From Mesorhizobium loti R88b (GTDB lineage: Bacteria > Pseudomonadota > Alphaproteobacteria > Rhizobiales > Rhizobiaceae): a DNA stretch of 64,000 nucleotides. The notes beneath the pieces are model-generated. The model saw only the letters and a list, made by a program, of their open reading frames with translations, was not told the DNA's origin and did no database searches. Positions within the stretch are counted from its first letter, which is position 1. Every line of letters begins with the position of its first letter. Positions 1 to 9,363 of this stretch are shown here, piece after piece. Made by a program: the position numbers and the translations under genes. The stretch is taken from assembly GCF_013170845.1 (NCBI RefSeq), contig NZ_CP033367.1, positions 5,581,001 to 5,645,000 of the forward strand, in the 5' to 3' direction.

Positions 1-91
1 CCAGATAGAGCTGCCAAGACAGCGCCCGCTGCCTCATGAGCGCTCGCAGGTCCTCCCGAAAGCCGCGCTCAATCCATCGTTGTTCACGCAT
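1..91 (-). CDS. N-terminus of probable polysaccharide ABC-transporter permease (partial, runs off left edge)
   Basis: An ATG at 91 opens a frame of 30 codons that reaches the window edge without a stop; it begins MREQRWIERGFREDL and continues ALMRQRALSWQLYL. The gene lies 21 bp after the stop of the upstream glycosyltransferase on the same strand, so it looks like the next gene of the operon. The pattern of a charged N-terminus followed by 'RxxLSWQLYL' resembles the start of ABC-2 type export permeases (Wzm/KpsM/TagG), where this stretch precedes the first membrane helix. That would fit a GDP-sugar operon with ABC-dependent O-polysaccharide export. Only 30 residues are visible, so the identity is a guess; that it is coding is somewhat more likely. 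Confidence 0.4.
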   Translation of the reverse strand, partial: MREQRWIERGFREDLRALMRQRALSWQLYL

Positions 92-112
92 CGTTTTAAC
101 TACCGTTCGTGG

Positions 113-1378
113 CTAGCGAGCCAAATTCTCAAAGGCAAGCAGATAAAGGGCGGCTCGGGATTCCACATTGTAACGTTCAAGGTACGCGCCTCGAGCGGCA
201 ACTCGCTCCTTGCCGGTGCCGTCAGAACGTCTGATCTTCTCTGCTAACTCGACATGATTTCCGACCTCGAAGAACGCCAGCATGCCGGGCTGATACCGGT
301 CCAGTTCCTTGAAGCACTGATTACGAGAGCAGTAGATGGGACGAGCCAGATCGAGCGCCATAGCCGCAGGGCCGGACGACGTCTGTCCAACCTCAGCATA
401 AGGCAGGATAATAGCGTCACAGGCAAGCATCACTTCATTGAACTCTCGGTTCCCAAGGGCTCCGCAAAAATGAACGCGCTCAATAAGATTACTGCTCGAG
501 ATCTCCTCCTCATCTGTAAATTCAATCTCATTCATAAGCTTCTTAATGTAGGGTTGGTCAATTGTGTGTCGCAATATCCCTTCGGGGTGAAGGCCACCAA
601 CGATCAAAAGATGGTAATCTTCCGGCAGATATTTCATGGCCCGCACGGCGACTTCAATTCCCTTGTACTCGTTTAGGAAACCAAAGCAGCCTAGGAATTT
701 TTTCCCCTCAATATTGTACCGCTCGGATACTTCCATTTTGATGCGGGATTCATCGATTACGTTACGCTCCTGCCGACTTAGGAATGACAGCGGTTGGTGG
801 AAAATTGTTTCGGTAGATAGGCCAATCAGGGCAAAGTTCCTGGCTTCCCGACTTGTCTGGACGATGTGGCGAAACTTCTGTGGGTTGTTGCGAACCTTCT
901 TGAACAACCTGTCAAAGACAAAGTTGCCCCGCCACGAGCGCAAGAAATGCCAAAGCCCCCTCGGGTTGAGGCTAACTCTTTCGCCCTCCATTTGAGGTAC
1001 TGTGTGATAGGTAATAATGACCCGCTTGCTGGCGTCGATGATAGCGCCGATCCGGCGCCAGATAGAGAAAGGCGTCAACCCGAATAGACCCGGCTCAAGC
1101 TGCAGATTGACCACATCCGCGGACCTTACGAGCTTGATGATCTCTGCCAACTGCTGCTTTGCGGCTTTTCGGGCGTAGTTCGACTGCGCACGAAATATGT
1201 CCACGGGGAGCGGCACGATTTCGACCTCGCAATCAGCCTGAAGTCGAAGGGGACCCTCAAGTGCTTCAACATATTGCGCGATTCCGCAGGCACGATGATA
1301 GCTCGATACAATGAGCAGCTTCTTCGCCACGGCATCGTCCCCAGTTTGCACCAATGGTTTAGCAATGGTTTGATGCAT
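113..1378 (-). CDS. Glycosyltransferase, GT-B fold (GT4-like), surface polysaccharide
   Basis: A 421-residue protein likely to transfer a sugar from a nucleotide donor in O-antigen or exopolysaccharide assembly at the cytoplasmic face of the inner membrane. The C-terminal half has the GT-B/GT4 pattern: a strand with FLGCFGFLNEYKGIEVAVRA around residue 235, LLIVGG about 30 residues later, and near residues 325-350 a donor-site stretch ILPYAEVGQTSSGPAAMALD. The N-terminal half starts with the usual KKLLIVSSYH strand near residue 20. An AAGGA-like ribosome site sits about 7 nt before the ATG. The gene is downstream of manB-manC-gmd, suggesting a GDP-sugar donor. Its DNA is clearly less GC-rich than its neighbours (about 37-48% in the lines I counted at 481-600), as is common for transferred O-antigen genes. 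Donor and acceptor cannot be deduced. Confidence 0.75.
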   Translation of the reverse strand: MHQTIAKPLVQTGDDAVAKKLLIVSSYHRACGIAQYVEALEGPLRLQADCEVEIVPLPVDIFRAQSNYARKAAKQQLAEIIKLVRSADVVNLQLEPGLFGLTPFSIWRRIGAIIDASKRVIITYHTVPQMEGERVSLNPRGLWHFLRSWRGNFVFDRLFKKVRNNPQKFRHIVQTSREARNFALIGLSTETIFHQPLSFLSRQERNVIDESRIKMEVSERYNIEGKKFLGCFGFLNEYKGIEVAVRAMKYLPEDYHLLIVGGLHPEGILRHTIDQPYIKKLMNEIEFTDEEEISSSNLIERVHFCGALGNREFNEVMLACDAIILPYAEVGQTSSGPAAMALDLARPIYCSRNQCFKELDRYQPGMLAFFEVGNHVELAEKIRRSDGTGKERVAARGAYLERYNVESRAALYLLAFENLAR

Positions 1379-1439
1379 TTTTCGGTCCTTCCAGTCGCCC
1401 CATGCGAGGTGGGTTAGATTGAATCCGATATACCGGCAC

Positions 1440-1524
1440 GGCGCTCCGGACGATAGGCTCCATCGCCCTTGCCGAGCAGTAGTTCTGCCAAATGAGCGCC
1501 ACTGCGTCCCGTTGCTGCCAACGC
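1440..1524 (-). pseudogene. gmd-like N-terminal fragment (remnant of a second nucleotide-sugar dehydratase)
   Basis: In the 150 bp between gmd and the glycosyltransferase, the minus strand encodes a stretch reading ATGRSGAHLAELLLGKG and then YRPERR. This parallels the N-terminal NAD-binding region of the adjacent gmd product, [16 protein letters not shown] followed by VHGIKRR. The matching frame begins only five bases after the gmd stop, has no start codon of its own, and ends at 1414-1416. The intact gmd has its own complete N-terminus, so this is a leftover of another copy or a close relative. It is too short to be functional. The resemblance was seen by eye; a translated search would settle it. 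Confidence 0.65.
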
Positions 1525-1528
1525 CGTT

Positions 1529-2611
1529 CTAGTCAATTCCCAACTCTCCGCTTTCAACAAAGGCCTCCCGTTCGGCGCCCTTGAGGTCCTCCACGACCAT
1601 TTCCTTAACAAGATCGGCGAATGTTGTTTTCGGCTCCCAGCCAAGCCTCTGTCGGGCTTTTGAGGGATCGCCAAGCAGGGCCTCGACTTCGGCCGGTCGG
1701 AAATACCGAGGATCCACGGCGACGATACACACGCCCGTCGATGCATCATAACCCTTTTCGTCCGTGCCTTCGCCCTCCCAGCGGATGGATATGCCAAGTT
1801 CGGCTGCGGCAAAGGTCACAAATTCACGAACAGAATGCTGCACTCCAGTCGCGATGACATAGTCCTCAGGGGCATCTTGCTGCAACATCAACCACTGCAT
1901 CTCGACATAGTCCCGCGCATGGCCCCAATCGCGTAAGGCGCTGAGATTTCCCAGATACAGCCTCTTTTGCATCCCCAGCTTGATGCGGGCCATGGCCCGC
2001 GTGATTTTCCGGGTGACGAACGTTTCGCCTCGGACTGGCGACTCATGATTGAACAGGATCCCGTTGCAGGCATAGATGCCATAGGATTCCCTGTAGTTTA
2101 CCGTGATCCAATGGGCATAGAGCTTGGCCACGGCGTAGGGCGAGCGTGGATAAAATGGCGTCGTCTCTTTTTGAGGTATCTCCTGAACCAACCCGAAAAG
2201 CTCAGACGTTGACGCCTGACAGAAACGGGTTTTTTTCTCCAGTCCCAAAATCCGGATCGCTTCAAGCACGCGAAGCGGCCCCAGGGCATCTGAGTTCGCC
2301 GTATATTCAGGCTCTTCAAAGGAAACGGCGACGTGGCTCTGAGCCGCCAGATTGTAAATTTCATCAGGTTGAACCATCTGAATGACGCGAGTCAGACTTG
2401 ATGAGTCCGTCATGTCTCCGTGATGCAATGTGAGATCGGGGCCGCTGTCGTGCGGGTCGTGATATAGGTGATCTATGCGCCCCGTATTGAAAAGCGAAGA
2501 GCGCCTTTTGATGCCATGCACGGAATACCCCTTTGCAAGCAGTAACTCCGCTAGATAAGACCCATCTTGCCCCGTGATACCGGTGATCAGCGCAACTTTT
2601 TTATCTGGCAA
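1529..2611 (-). CDS. gmd: GDP-mannose 4,6-dehydratase
   Basis: Converts GDP-D-mannose to GDP-4-dehydro-6-deoxy-D-mannose in the cytoplasm, the branch point to GDP-fucose, GDP-rhamnose, GDP-perosamine or related sugars. The 360 residues match the usual family size. The N-terminus carries the extended-SDR nucleotide motif [16 protein letters not shown] (about residues 11-26) and the family-specific [25 protein letters not shown] segment near residue 160 contains the catalytic YxxxK. It is 14 bp downstream of manC and follows manB, so the three genes make GDP-mannose and dehydrate it in one operon. No reductase or aminotransferase for the next step is in the window; it may lie beyond the left edge. 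Confidence 0.93.
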   Translation of the reverse strand: MPDKKVALITGITGQDGSYLAELLLAKGYSVHGIKRRSSLFNTGRIDHLYHDPHDSGPDLTLHHGDMTDSSSLTRVIQMVQPDEIYNLAAQSHVAVSFEEPEYTANSDALGPLRVLEAIRILGLEKKTRFCQASTSELFGLVQEIPQKETTPFYPRSPYAVAKLYAHWITVNYRESYGIYACNGILFNHESPVRGETFVTRKITRAMARIKLGMQKRLYLGNLSALRDWGHARDYVEMQWLMLQQDAPEDYVIATGVQHSVREFVTFAAAELGISIRWEGEGTDEKGYDASTGVCIVAVDPRYFRPAEVEALLGDPSKARQRLGWEPKTTFADLVKEMVVEDLKGAEREAFVESGELGID

Positions 2612-2625
2612 TTGAGAGCCCTTTT

Positions 2626-4041
2626 TTACACCCGGCCATAAACATCATCAAACCGCACTATATCGTCTTCGCCGAGATATTCCCCGCTTTGCACTTCGAT
2701 CATGACGAGCGGAAGAATGCCGGGATTTTCGAGGCGGTGCTTGTGGCCGCAGGGGATATAGGTGGACTGGTTGGTCGCGAGCAGGATTTCACTCTGGCCG
2801 TTGACAACCTTCGCAGTCCCACTCACCACCACCCAGTGTTCGGAGCGGTGATGATGCGCTTGCAGGCTTAGGCGCGCGTTGGGCTTTACCTCAATCCGCT
2901 TGATCTTGAAGCGCGGACCTTCCTCCAGCACGGTGTAGGTGCCCCAAGGGCGATGCACGGTGCGATGCACGGTCGCCGCCTCGTGCCCTTGGGCCTTGAG
3001 GCGGTTGTAGAGCTCCTTGACTTCCTGCGCCTTATCCTGGTGGGCGATGAGAAGCGCATCCGGCGTGTCGATGACCAGCAGATCCGAGACGCCGACAAGA
3101 CCAACGAGCCGGTCTTCGCTGTGCACGTAGCAGTTCGTCACATCATGAAGAATTGTCTCGCCGATGGTGCGATTGCCCTTGTCATCAGCTGGAACAAGCT
3201 TCGAAAGAACGCTCCATGAGCCAATGTCGGACCAGTCGAAGCTGCAGGGGACGAAACCTACGTTCCTTGCTTTCTCCATCACCGCATAGTCGATGGAAAC
3301 AGCCGGAACGGCCGCGAAACCATCCTTGTCGATCTCGACAGTGACGCGGTCCGCGGCATCGCTTGTCCTGGCATTGTCGAGCGCTGTGCGCGTATTGGAC
3401 AATACGTCCGGACACAGTTCCTGCATGGCCGCGATCATGGCGCGAGCTGCGAAACAGAACATGCCCGAATTCCAGAAAAATCGGCCACTGGCAATAAATT
3501 GGGCTGCTCGTTCCGCATTCGGCTTTTCCACGAACCGAAGAACCGTATCTCCCTCAGCCTCGATATAACCAAATCCGGTCTCGGGGCGCTCGGCCTTCAT
3601 GCCAAACGTGACGATGCGGCCCGTCGCCGCGATCGACGCCGCCTTAGCCACGGCCGCGCCAAAGGCTGCTTCGTCCAGGATCAGATGATCCGCGGGCAGC
3701 ACAACCAGGACCGCGTCGGAATTGTTGCGCGCGACCTGCAATGCTGCGAGCGCTACCGCTGCGGCCGTGTCACGGCCGAAAGGCTCCAGCAGGAATGTGT
3801 TCTTGATACCTGGCGCCGCCACCTCGGCATATTCGTCCGCCGTCAGGAACAGCAGATCGCGGTTGGTGACCGTGACAATTTGATCAACGCCTTCGAGCCC
3901 GGCTGCGCGGGCGTAAGTCCGGCGAATGAGCGTGCCCCCTCCCGGCAAGGGAATGAAGGGCTTGGGGTGCAGCGCACGAGAAATCGGCCAGAGGCGGGAC
4001 CCGACACCGCCACTTATGATGACAGGAACGATATTGGTCAA
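2626..4041 (-). CDS. manC: Mannose-1-phosphate guanylyltransferase / mannose-6-phosphate isomerase
   Basis: Bifunctional enzyme of GDP-mannose synthesis (471 residues, the usual size for the AlgA/ManC/XanB type). The N-terminal nucleotidyltransferase domain has the signature [14 protein letters not shown] (residues 9-22) with LHPKPF after it, and FVEKP near 170. The C-terminal third is a cupin typical of type II phosphomannose isomerase: [12 protein letters not shown] near 365, the metal-binding [10 protein letters not shown] near 395 and the [10 protein letters not shown] stretch near 435. It starts 3 bp after manB and is followed 14 bp later by gmd, so the operon turns mannose-6-phosphate into GDP-mannose and onward. 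Fructose-6-phosphate may feed in through the isomerase domain. Confidence 0.93.
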   Translation of the reverse strand: MTNIVPVIISGGVGSRLWPISRALHPKPFIPLPGGGTLIRRTYARAAGLEGVDQIVTVTNRDLLFLTADEYAEVAAPGIKNTFLLEPFGRDTAAAVALAALQVARNNSDAVLVVLPADHLILDEAAFGAAVAKAASIAATGRIVTFGMKAERPETGFGYIEAEGDTVLRFVEKPNAERAAQFIASGRFFWNSGMFCFAARAMIAAMQELCPDVLSNTRTALDNARTSDAADRVTVEIDKDGFAAVPAVSIDYAVMEKARNVGFVPCSFDWSDIGSWSVLSKLVPADDKGNRTIGETILHDVTNCYVHSEDRLVGLVGVSDLLVIDTPDALLIAHQDKAQEVKELYNRLKAQGHEAATVHRTVHRPWGTYTVLEEGPRFKIKRIEVKPNARLSLQAHHHRSEHWVVVSGTAKVVNGQSEILLATNQSTYIPCGHKHRLENPGILPLVMIEVQSGEYLGEDDIVRFDDVYGRV

Positions 4042-4044
4042 ACT

Positions 4045-5472
4045 TCAGCTTTCCAAGATTTGAGCTCGGCCAAGGGCAAGACCCCAACCGAGCAATTCGT
4101 CCGCGCGGGGTTCTGTCTTTGCCTCGATATAGCACCGCAATTCGGGCGCGTTGCCTGACGCACGGAAGTGAACAACCTCCCCGTTGCCGGCGGTGATACG
4201 CACGCCGTCGCGATTGTCAATGTCGGCTACGCCGCCCAGAGCCTCGAAGAGATTGCCTGCATAGGCGGCATCCGCAGCAAACCGCTGGAGAAAAGAGGCG
4301 CTGTTTTCGGCTGAAACGCCTTCAAGCCGACCACTCGCAGCGGCCAGGAATCCGAAACTAGCCGCGATCTCGGCGAGCGGGCGACCTGTCGTCGCCACCA
4401 TTGAAAGAGCACAGAGAATTGGCAACAGCGCATCCCGGGTCAGCAAGGCTGCGAGCGTGCGCCCATCCTTTTCGACGGATGAACCCAGAAGAACACCGCC
4501 ATTTGCTTCGAACCCCACAACACGTTTTCCCCCTCGAGCGAGGGCCGTGCCGATCCCTTCGATGACATAGGGCGAGCCAATGCGTGTGCGCTGCACCGTT
4601 GTGAAATGCCCGCAACGCTCCAGTGCCGAGTTGGAACTGACAGGAGTTACAACGCAGTCCGCACCAAGGAAACGCGCAGTGATCGCCCCGACCAGATCGC
4701 CGCGAACGAACGCGCCATGCGCATCTGCCACAAGCGGCCGGTCGCCATCGCCATCGGCGGACACGATGGCATCGAACGGCTCAGCCGCCGCCCAGTCCTT
4801 TAGAAGCAACAGATCCTCTTGCCTGACCGCTTCGGTATCCACCGGAATGAAATGCGTGGCCCTGCCCAAGGGTACCGCCTCCGCCCCCAACGCACGAAGG
4901 ATATCGACGATGATGTCCCTGGCTACGGACGAATGCTGGTAGACGCCGACCCGGACACCAGACAGGCTGCCCGGCTGAAAAAAGGCAAGAAAATGATCCC
5001 TGTAGATTACGGACGGTTCGGTGCCCGGCTGTACGGGTTCAACGGAAGGCTGTGATCGATTGGCTGTCTGCAAGCCTGCGTGTATGGCCACAATCTCGAG
5101 CTCATCGCGCTTGTCGATCTCGCCATCCGCCCGGTAGAATTTAAGCCCATTCCTGTCATCGGGAATGTGGCTGCCGGTCACCATGATCGCAGGCGCATTC
5201 TCGGCCGTGGCATAAAGTGCAAGTGCTGGAGTGGGCAAGGCTCCGCAATCGACCGGCACCAAACCGGCTTCGGCGATCGCAACCTGAACAATCCCTGCTA
5301 TGTCGGGACTGGAAGAGCGGAGGTCACGCCCAACGAAGATCTGCTCGCCCTCGCCCAATACGCCGCGCTCGATAAGCATGCGTGTGAAGGCAATCGTATA
5401 GGTGCGCGCCGGTGGTCCCCGAAGCTCGCTGACGAGCCCGCGTAGCCCGCTGGTACCGAACTTCAAAGTCAC
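4045..5472 (-). CDS. manB: Phosphomannomutase
   Basis: Interconverts mannose-6-phosphate and mannose-1-phosphate to feed manC, which begins 3 bp downstream. The 475-residue protein has the alpha-D-phosphohexomutase layout: substrate motif FGTSGLRG at 5-12, the phosphoserine loop VTGSHIPDDRNG with the catalytic Ser near 101, and the magnesium-binding DGDGDR at about 240-245. The TGSHIP form of the serine loop is the one used by the RfbK/ManB mannose branch rather than the more common TASHNP. The start is GTG at 5472, preceded by an AAGGTGA ribosome site. It is the first gene of the GDP-mannose operon; the upstream 396-bp gap probably holds the promoter. Phosphoglucomutase activity cannot be excluded. 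Confidence 0.88.
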   Translation of the reverse strand: MTLKFGTSGLRGLVSELRGPPARTYTIAFTRMLIERGVLGEGEQIFVGRDLRSSSPDIAGIVQVAIAEAGLVPVDCGALPTPALALYATAENAPAIMVTGSHIPDDRNGLKFYRADGEIDKRDELEIVAIHAGLQTANRSQPSVEPVQPGTEPSVIYRDHFLAFFQPGSLSGVRVGVYQHSSVARDIIVDILRALGAEAVPLGRATHFIPVDTEAVRQEDLLLLKDWAAAEPFDAIVSADGDGDRPLVADAHGAFVRGDLVGAITARFLGADCVVTPVSSNSALERCGHFTTVQRTRIGSPYVIEGIGTALARGGKRVVGFEANGGVLLGSSVEKDGRTLAALLTRDALLPILCALSMVATTGRPLAEIAASFGFLAAASGRLEGVSAENSASFLQRFAADAAYAGNLFEALGGVADIDNRDGVRITAGNGEVVHFRASGNAPELRCYIEAKTEPRADELLGWGLALGRAQILES

Positions 5473-5868
5473 AGATCGTCACCTTTTCGCAGGGATTTCG
5501 TCCTGGCACCGATTGTGGCGACGCGACGCCTCGCTTTCGACAGCCTGCAGGAAGGCAGACGCGCACGGACATCGGACAATGCGTCACAACGGATCAAGAC
5601 CGTGCAACCTGATCTTGGTATATCGACAGTATTTGCTTAGAAGTCGCTAATATTCCTGAGCAAGACCGGCTCTTACCGCCGCCAGCAAGGATGATTCCTT
5701 TCAAGAACCTCTCCGTGGGTTGCCAAGCCCCCACCTGACACCAAGTCGCCCGTGCTTAGGTTTCGCGCCATGGCTTGTCAATCTCGCGTGCGGGACTGAG
5801 TTCGATTTCAATGCCGCAAACCTACGGACCAAACCCACCAGGTTTCAGGTAAATCGAACGCTCAAGGC
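5473..5868. other. 396-bp intergenic gap between rfbD and manB
   Basis: This gap separates the end of the dTDP-rhamnose genes from the start of the GDP-mannose operon, both on the minus strand. It holds the rfbA 5'-end remnant listed separately at 5678-5728. The remainder is the presumed promoter and leader region of manB. I see no convincing open reading frame and no clear terminator or sigma-factor motif in it. Confidence 0.6.
5678..5728 (-). pseudogene. rfbA 5'-end fragment (truncated duplicate)
   Basis: The minus strand here reads a GGAGAG ribosome site, a TTG start and codons for LKGIILAGG, then loses all similarity. The intact rfbA at 8401-9282 begins with the same arrangement. Positions 5685-5714 match 9263-9292 at 28 of 30 bases, and partial similarity extends into the upstream flank to about 5728. 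The shared upstream sequence argues for a DNA duplication rather than chance protein similarity. Nothing functional is left, although the retained ribosome site could still be bound. Confidence 0.8.
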
Positions 5869-6765
5869 TCAAGCGGACCGGCGACCATCAAGGATGCGGC
5901 CCACGACCCGCTCAGTGGATTTTCGCCATTGCGGCGCGCTCCATCCGAATGCGGCGGCGAATTTCGCGCTCGACAGCCGCGAATTGGCGGGACGCCGCGC
6001 CTTGGTCGGATAGTCCTTGGTGGCAATATCCCGCACATCAGCCCAAGGACCGCCGGACGCCCGGCTTGTGTCCAGGATATGACGGGCAAAACCGCTCCAG
6101 TTGGTGTCACCCGTACCGGTCAGGTGATAGACGCCGAATGCACCGAAGCTTTTGTCGCTATGCAAGAGCGCGGCCGCACGCAGGACAGCGTCGGCGATAT
6201 CAAGCGCCGAGGTGGGATTGCCCCATTGGTCGGCCACCACCGAAATCTCGTCCCGATCGCCGGCAAGGCGCAGCATGGTCTTGACGAAATTCTTGCCGAA
6301 CGGGCTGTAGACCCATGCGGTTCGCAGGATCAGGTGGCGCGGGCCGGCAGCGGCCACCGCCTGCTCGCCTGCGAGCTTGGAGGCGCCGTAGACGCCAAGG
6401 GGCGCCGTCGCATCGGTCTCGACATAAGCGCCGGGGGCGCTGCCGTCGAAGACATAGTCGGTCGAGAGATGAATGATCGGAACGCCAAGGCGTGCGGCGG
6501 CCTGCGCCACCTTGCCGGCGCCGGTCGCGTTGACCGCAAAGGCCAGATCGGGCTCGTCCTCGGCCTGATCCACGGCCGTGTAAGCAGCGGCCGACACGAC
6601 GATATCCGGCTTCGCAGCCGCGATGGCGTCGACGACGGTCTCGGGTCTTGCCAGGTCGAGCTCCGGACGGCCGATGGCGACGACCTCCACACCGGCCTTT
6701 CCCTGGCCGGCCTCCAGCAGGCTTGCCGCGACCTGGCCGTCGCGTCCTGTGACAACGAGCCTCAC
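5869..6765 (-). CDS. rfbD: dTDP-4-dehydrorhamnose reductase
   Basis: Last step of dTDP-L-rhamnose synthesis, reducing dTDP-4-dehydro-L-rhamnose with NAD(P)H. The 298 residues match the family. The N-terminus [14 protein letters not shown] gives the dinucleotide-binding loop, STDYVFDG lies near residue 100, and YGASKLAGE near 130 supplies the catalytic Tyr and Lys. The start is GTG at 6765 and overlaps the rfbB stop by 4 bp (GTGA), so the two genes are translationally coupled. It is the last rfb gene here; a rearranged gap with an rfbA scrap follows. Confidence 0.93.
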   Translation of the reverse strand: MRLVVTGRDGQVAASLLEAGQGKAGVEVVAIGRPELDLARPETVVDAIAAAKPDIVVSAAAYTAVDQAEDEPDLAFAVNATGAGKVAQAAARLGVPIIHLSTDYVFDGSAPGAYVETDATAPLGVYGASKLAGEQAVAAAGPRHLILRTAWVYSPFGKNFVKTMLRLAGDRDEISVVADQWGNPTSALDIADAVLRAAALLHSDKSFGAFGVYHLTGTGDTNWSGFARHILDTSRASGGPWADVRDIATKDYPTKARRPANSRLSSAKFAAAFGWSAPQWRKSTERVVGRILDGRRSA

Positions 6766-7832
6766 GCGCCGCCCTTGCGCGCTTCGCCCAGTCTTTCACC
6801 GGCGTAGCGCTGCTCGCGGATCGGCCCCCACCACCATTTGTTGTCCAGGAACCAGTCCACGGTTCTGGCAAGGCCGCTGTCAAAATTCTCCCTGGGCGTC
6901 CAGCCGAGCTCACGGCCGATCTTGGAGGCATCGATGGCGTAGCGGCGATCGTGGCCGGGGCGGTCGGTGACGAAGGAGATCAGCTCGCGGTAGCGCTTGC
7001 CGCCGGCCCGCGGACGCCTGATGTCGAGAAGATCGCAGATCGTCTCGACGACGGCGAGGTTCGTGCGTTCCGAATTGCCACCGACATTGTAGCTCTCGCC
7101 GGGTGCGCCCTTGGTGGCGACGAGCTCCAGGGCCCGCGCGTGATCCTCGACGAACAGCCAGTCACGCACATTGGCGCCGGCGCCATAGACCGGCAGCGGC
7201 TTTTCGTCGAGCGCGTTGAGGATGACGAGCGGGATCAGTTTTTCGGGAAAATGATAGGGGCCGTAATTGTTCGAACAGTTGGAGAGCACAACCGGCAGGC
7301 CGTAAGTCTCGTGCCAGGCCCGCACCAGATGGTCCGAGGCCGCCTTCGAGGCGGAATAGGGCGAGGAAGGCGCGTAAGGCGTCTCCTCGACGAACATGCC
7401 GCCGTCGAAAGGCAGATCGCCGAACACCTCATCGGTGGAGACGTGATGGAAGCGGAAGCTGCCCTTCCTGTCGTCGGCAAGGCCGCGCCAGTATTCCAGC
7501 GCGGCATTGAGGATCTTGTAAGTGCCGACGATATTGGTCTCGATAAAGGCACCCGGCCCGTCGATCGAGCGATCGACGTGGCTCTCGGCCGCGAGGTTCA
7601 TGACGATGTCGATGTCGTCCCGGCGCAGAAGATCCAGCACCGCCTTCTCGTCACAGATATCAGCTTGGGCGAAGCTGTAATTGTGTGCATTCTCGATTGG
7701 CCGCAGCGAGGCCAGATTGCCCGCATAGGTCAGCTTGTCGAGATTGGTCACCCGGTAGGCCGGATTGGCGCACAGATGCCGGCACACCGCCGAGCCGATG
7801 AAGCCGGCACCGCCTGTCACCAGAAAATTCAT
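6762..7832 (-). CDS. rfbB: dTDP-glucose 4,6-dehydratase
   Basis: Second step of dTDP-L-rhamnose synthesis. The start is set at the ATG at 7832, which gives 356 residues and places the motif [12 protein letters not shown] at the very N-terminus as in all family members; the frame stays open another 47 codons upstream but that extension overlaps rfbC and looks non-coding. Further motifs are [12 protein letters not shown] near residue 80, [10 protein letters not shown] near 125-135 and the catalytic [10 protein letters not shown] near 160. It lies 13 bp after rfbC and overlaps rfbD by 4 bp in a tight operon. Confidence 0.94.
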   Translation of the reverse strand: MNFLVTGGAGFIGSAVCRHLCANPAYRVTNLDKLTYAGNLASLRPIENAHNYSFAQADICDEKAVLDLLRRDDIDIVMNLAAESHVDRSIDGPGAFIETNIVGTYKILNAALEYWRGLADDRKGSFRFHHVSTDEVFGDLPFDGGMFVEETPYAPSSPYSASKAASDHLVRAWHETYGLPVVLSNCSNNYGPYHFPEKLIPLVILNALDEKPLPVYGAGANVRDWLFVEDHARALELVATKGAPGESYNVGGNSERTNLAVVETICDLLDIRRPRAGGKRYRELISFVTDRPGHDRRYAIDASKIGRELGWTPRENFDSGLARTVDWFLDNKWWWGPIREQRYAGERLGEARKGGA

Positions 7833-7845
7833 ACCCCTGCCCCCA

Positions 7846-8397
7846 TCAGGCAAACACCTCTGCCGCAGCAAGCATCGGCGCCTTGAGGTCCTTGTCCGAA
7901 AGCTGGAATCCGCCAGCGATGGACGGCCACTTGATGCCGATAGCGGGATCGTCGAAACGGATCGAGCGTTCATGGTCGGGCGAATAGGTGTCGGTGACCT
8001 TGTAGAGGACCTCGGTGTCGGGCACGAGCGTCACAAAGCCATGGGCGAAGCCCCTTGGCACCAGAATCTGGTTGCCCTTTTCGGCCGAAATCTCGTGAGC
8101 GATCCATTTTCCAAAGGTCTTCGAGCTGCGGCGGATGTCTACACAAACATCCAGAATCCGGCCACGGATCACACGCAGCAACTTGTCCTGGGTGCGGGGC
8201 GCAAGCTGATAATGCAGCCCGCGCAAGACGCCAGGCGCCGCGGAATAGGAATGGTTGTCCTGCACGAAATGCAATTCTATCCCAGCCTGCACAAAGCGCT
8301 CGGCGTTGTATGTCTCCATGAAGAAGCCGCGTGCATCGCCATGCCGCTTGGGAACGACTTCCAGCACGCCTTCAAGGCCGAGGGACCTGATCTCCAA
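7846..8397 (-). CDS. rfbC: dTDP-4-dehydrorhamnose 3,5-epimerase
   Basis: Third enzyme of dTDP-L-rhamnose synthesis (183 residues, normal length for this cupin-fold family). Characteristic segments are [11 protein letters not shown] near residue 21, VQDNHSYS near 45, GVLRGLHYQ near 56 containing the catalytic His, and [11 protein letters not shown] near 113. The start codon is TTG at 8397, 3 bp after the rfbA stop; a GGAGGG site inside the rfbA end lies at a suitable distance. Translation is probably coupled to rfbA. Confidence 0.94.
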   Translation of the reverse strand: MEIRSLGLEGVLEVVPKRHGDARGFFMETYNAERFVQAGIELHFVQDNHSYSAAPGVLRGLHYQLAPRTQDKLLRVIRGRILDVCVDIRRSSKTFGKWIAHEISAEKGNQILVPRGFAHGFVTLVPDTEVLYKVTDTYSPDHERSIRFDDPAIGIKWPSIAGGFQLSDKDLKAPMLAAAEVFA

Positions 8398-8400
8398 CGC

Positions 8401-9282
8401 TTAGCCCTCCGACAGATCGGCGACGCGCCGGCGCAGATAGGCGGCATATTCATTCTTGCCCAAGCGGGTTGCACGTTGCAGCACTTGCTCTGCCGTCAGC
8501 CAGCCCTGCTCAAAGGCGATTTCCTCTGGGCAAGCAACCTTGATGCCTTGCCGATGCTCGATCGTGCGCACGAAGGAAGAAGCGTCGTTCAGACTGTCAT
8601 GGGTCCCTGTGTCGAGCCAGGCATAGCCGCGCCCCAGCCGGTGCACATGTAGCAGGCCGCGATCGAGATAGGCGTTGTTGACCGCCGTGATCTCAAGCTC
8701 GCCGCGGGCCGAAGGCTTAATGGACGAAGCGATGTCGACGACAGTGTTGTCGTAGAAATACAGCCCGGTGACGGCCCAGTTGGACTTCGGCTTTTGCGGC
8801 TTTTCTTCGATCGTGAGCGCGGTTCCGGTGACCTTGTCGAAGGACACGACGCCATACCGCTGGGGATCATCGACGCGGTAGGCGAACACCGAAGCGCCGG
8901 TGTCGCGCGCAGCGGCGGTGCGGCAAAGCTGCGACAGCCCGTCGCCAAAATAGATGTTGTCGCCCAGGATCATCGACACGCTGTCGTTGCCGATGAAGTC
9001 ACGGCCGATGATGAAAGCTTCAGCGAGCCCATTGGGCTGCGGCTGCTCCGCATAGGAGATCTCCAGCCCGAACTCCGATCCGTCACCGAGTAAATCACGG
9101 AAAACGGGTAGATCCCGCGGCGTCGAAATGACCAGGATTTCCCTGATATCCGCCAGCATCAGCACGCTCAGCGGATAGTAGATCATCGGCTTGTCGTATA
9201 CCGGAAGAATTTGTTTGGAGACTGCCAATGTCAGCGGATAAAGGCGCGTTCCACTACCTCCCGCAAGGATAATTCCTTTCAA
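8401..9282 (-). CDS. rfbA: Glucose-1-phosphate thymidylyltransferase
   Basis: First committed step of dTDP-L-rhamnose synthesis, joining dTTP and glucose-1-phosphate. The 293-residue protein starts with [17 protein letters not shown], the nucleotidyltransferase signature, followed by [18 protein letters not shown], both diagnostic for RmlA. The start is TTG at 9282 with GGGAGAG six bases upstream; no ATG is available before the conserved N-terminus. It heads the operon rfbA-rfbC-rfbB-rfbD, with rfbC beginning 3 bp later. A 5' fragment of an almost identical copy lies at 5678-5728. Confidence 0.95.
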   Translation of the reverse strand: MKGIILAGGSGTRLYPLTLAVSKQILPVYDKPMIYYPLSVLMLADIREILVISTPRDLPVFRDLLGDGSEFGLEISYAEQPQPNGLAEAFIIGRDFIGNDSVSMILGDNIYFGDGLSQLCRTAAARDTGASVFAYRVDDPQRYGVVSFDKVTGTALTIEEKPQKPKSNWAVTGLYFYDNTVVDIASSIKPSARGELEITAVNNAYLDRGLLHVHRLGRGYAWLDTGTHDSLNDASSFVRTIEHRQGIKVACPEEIAFEQGWLTAEQVLQRATRLGKNEYAAYLRRRVADLSEG

Positions 9283-9363
9283 GAAGCTCTCCCTGACATG
9301 CCCAAATCCCCTCGGCAGCAGTGGTAGCCAAACTACACCCTCAAAGCTGCTGCCAGCGCCCGT

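Noticed and set aside
7833..7973. Upstream extension of rfbB by 47 codons
   Set aside because: It overlaps rfbC, is Arg/Ser-rich, and all family members start at the [11 protein letters not shown] segment.
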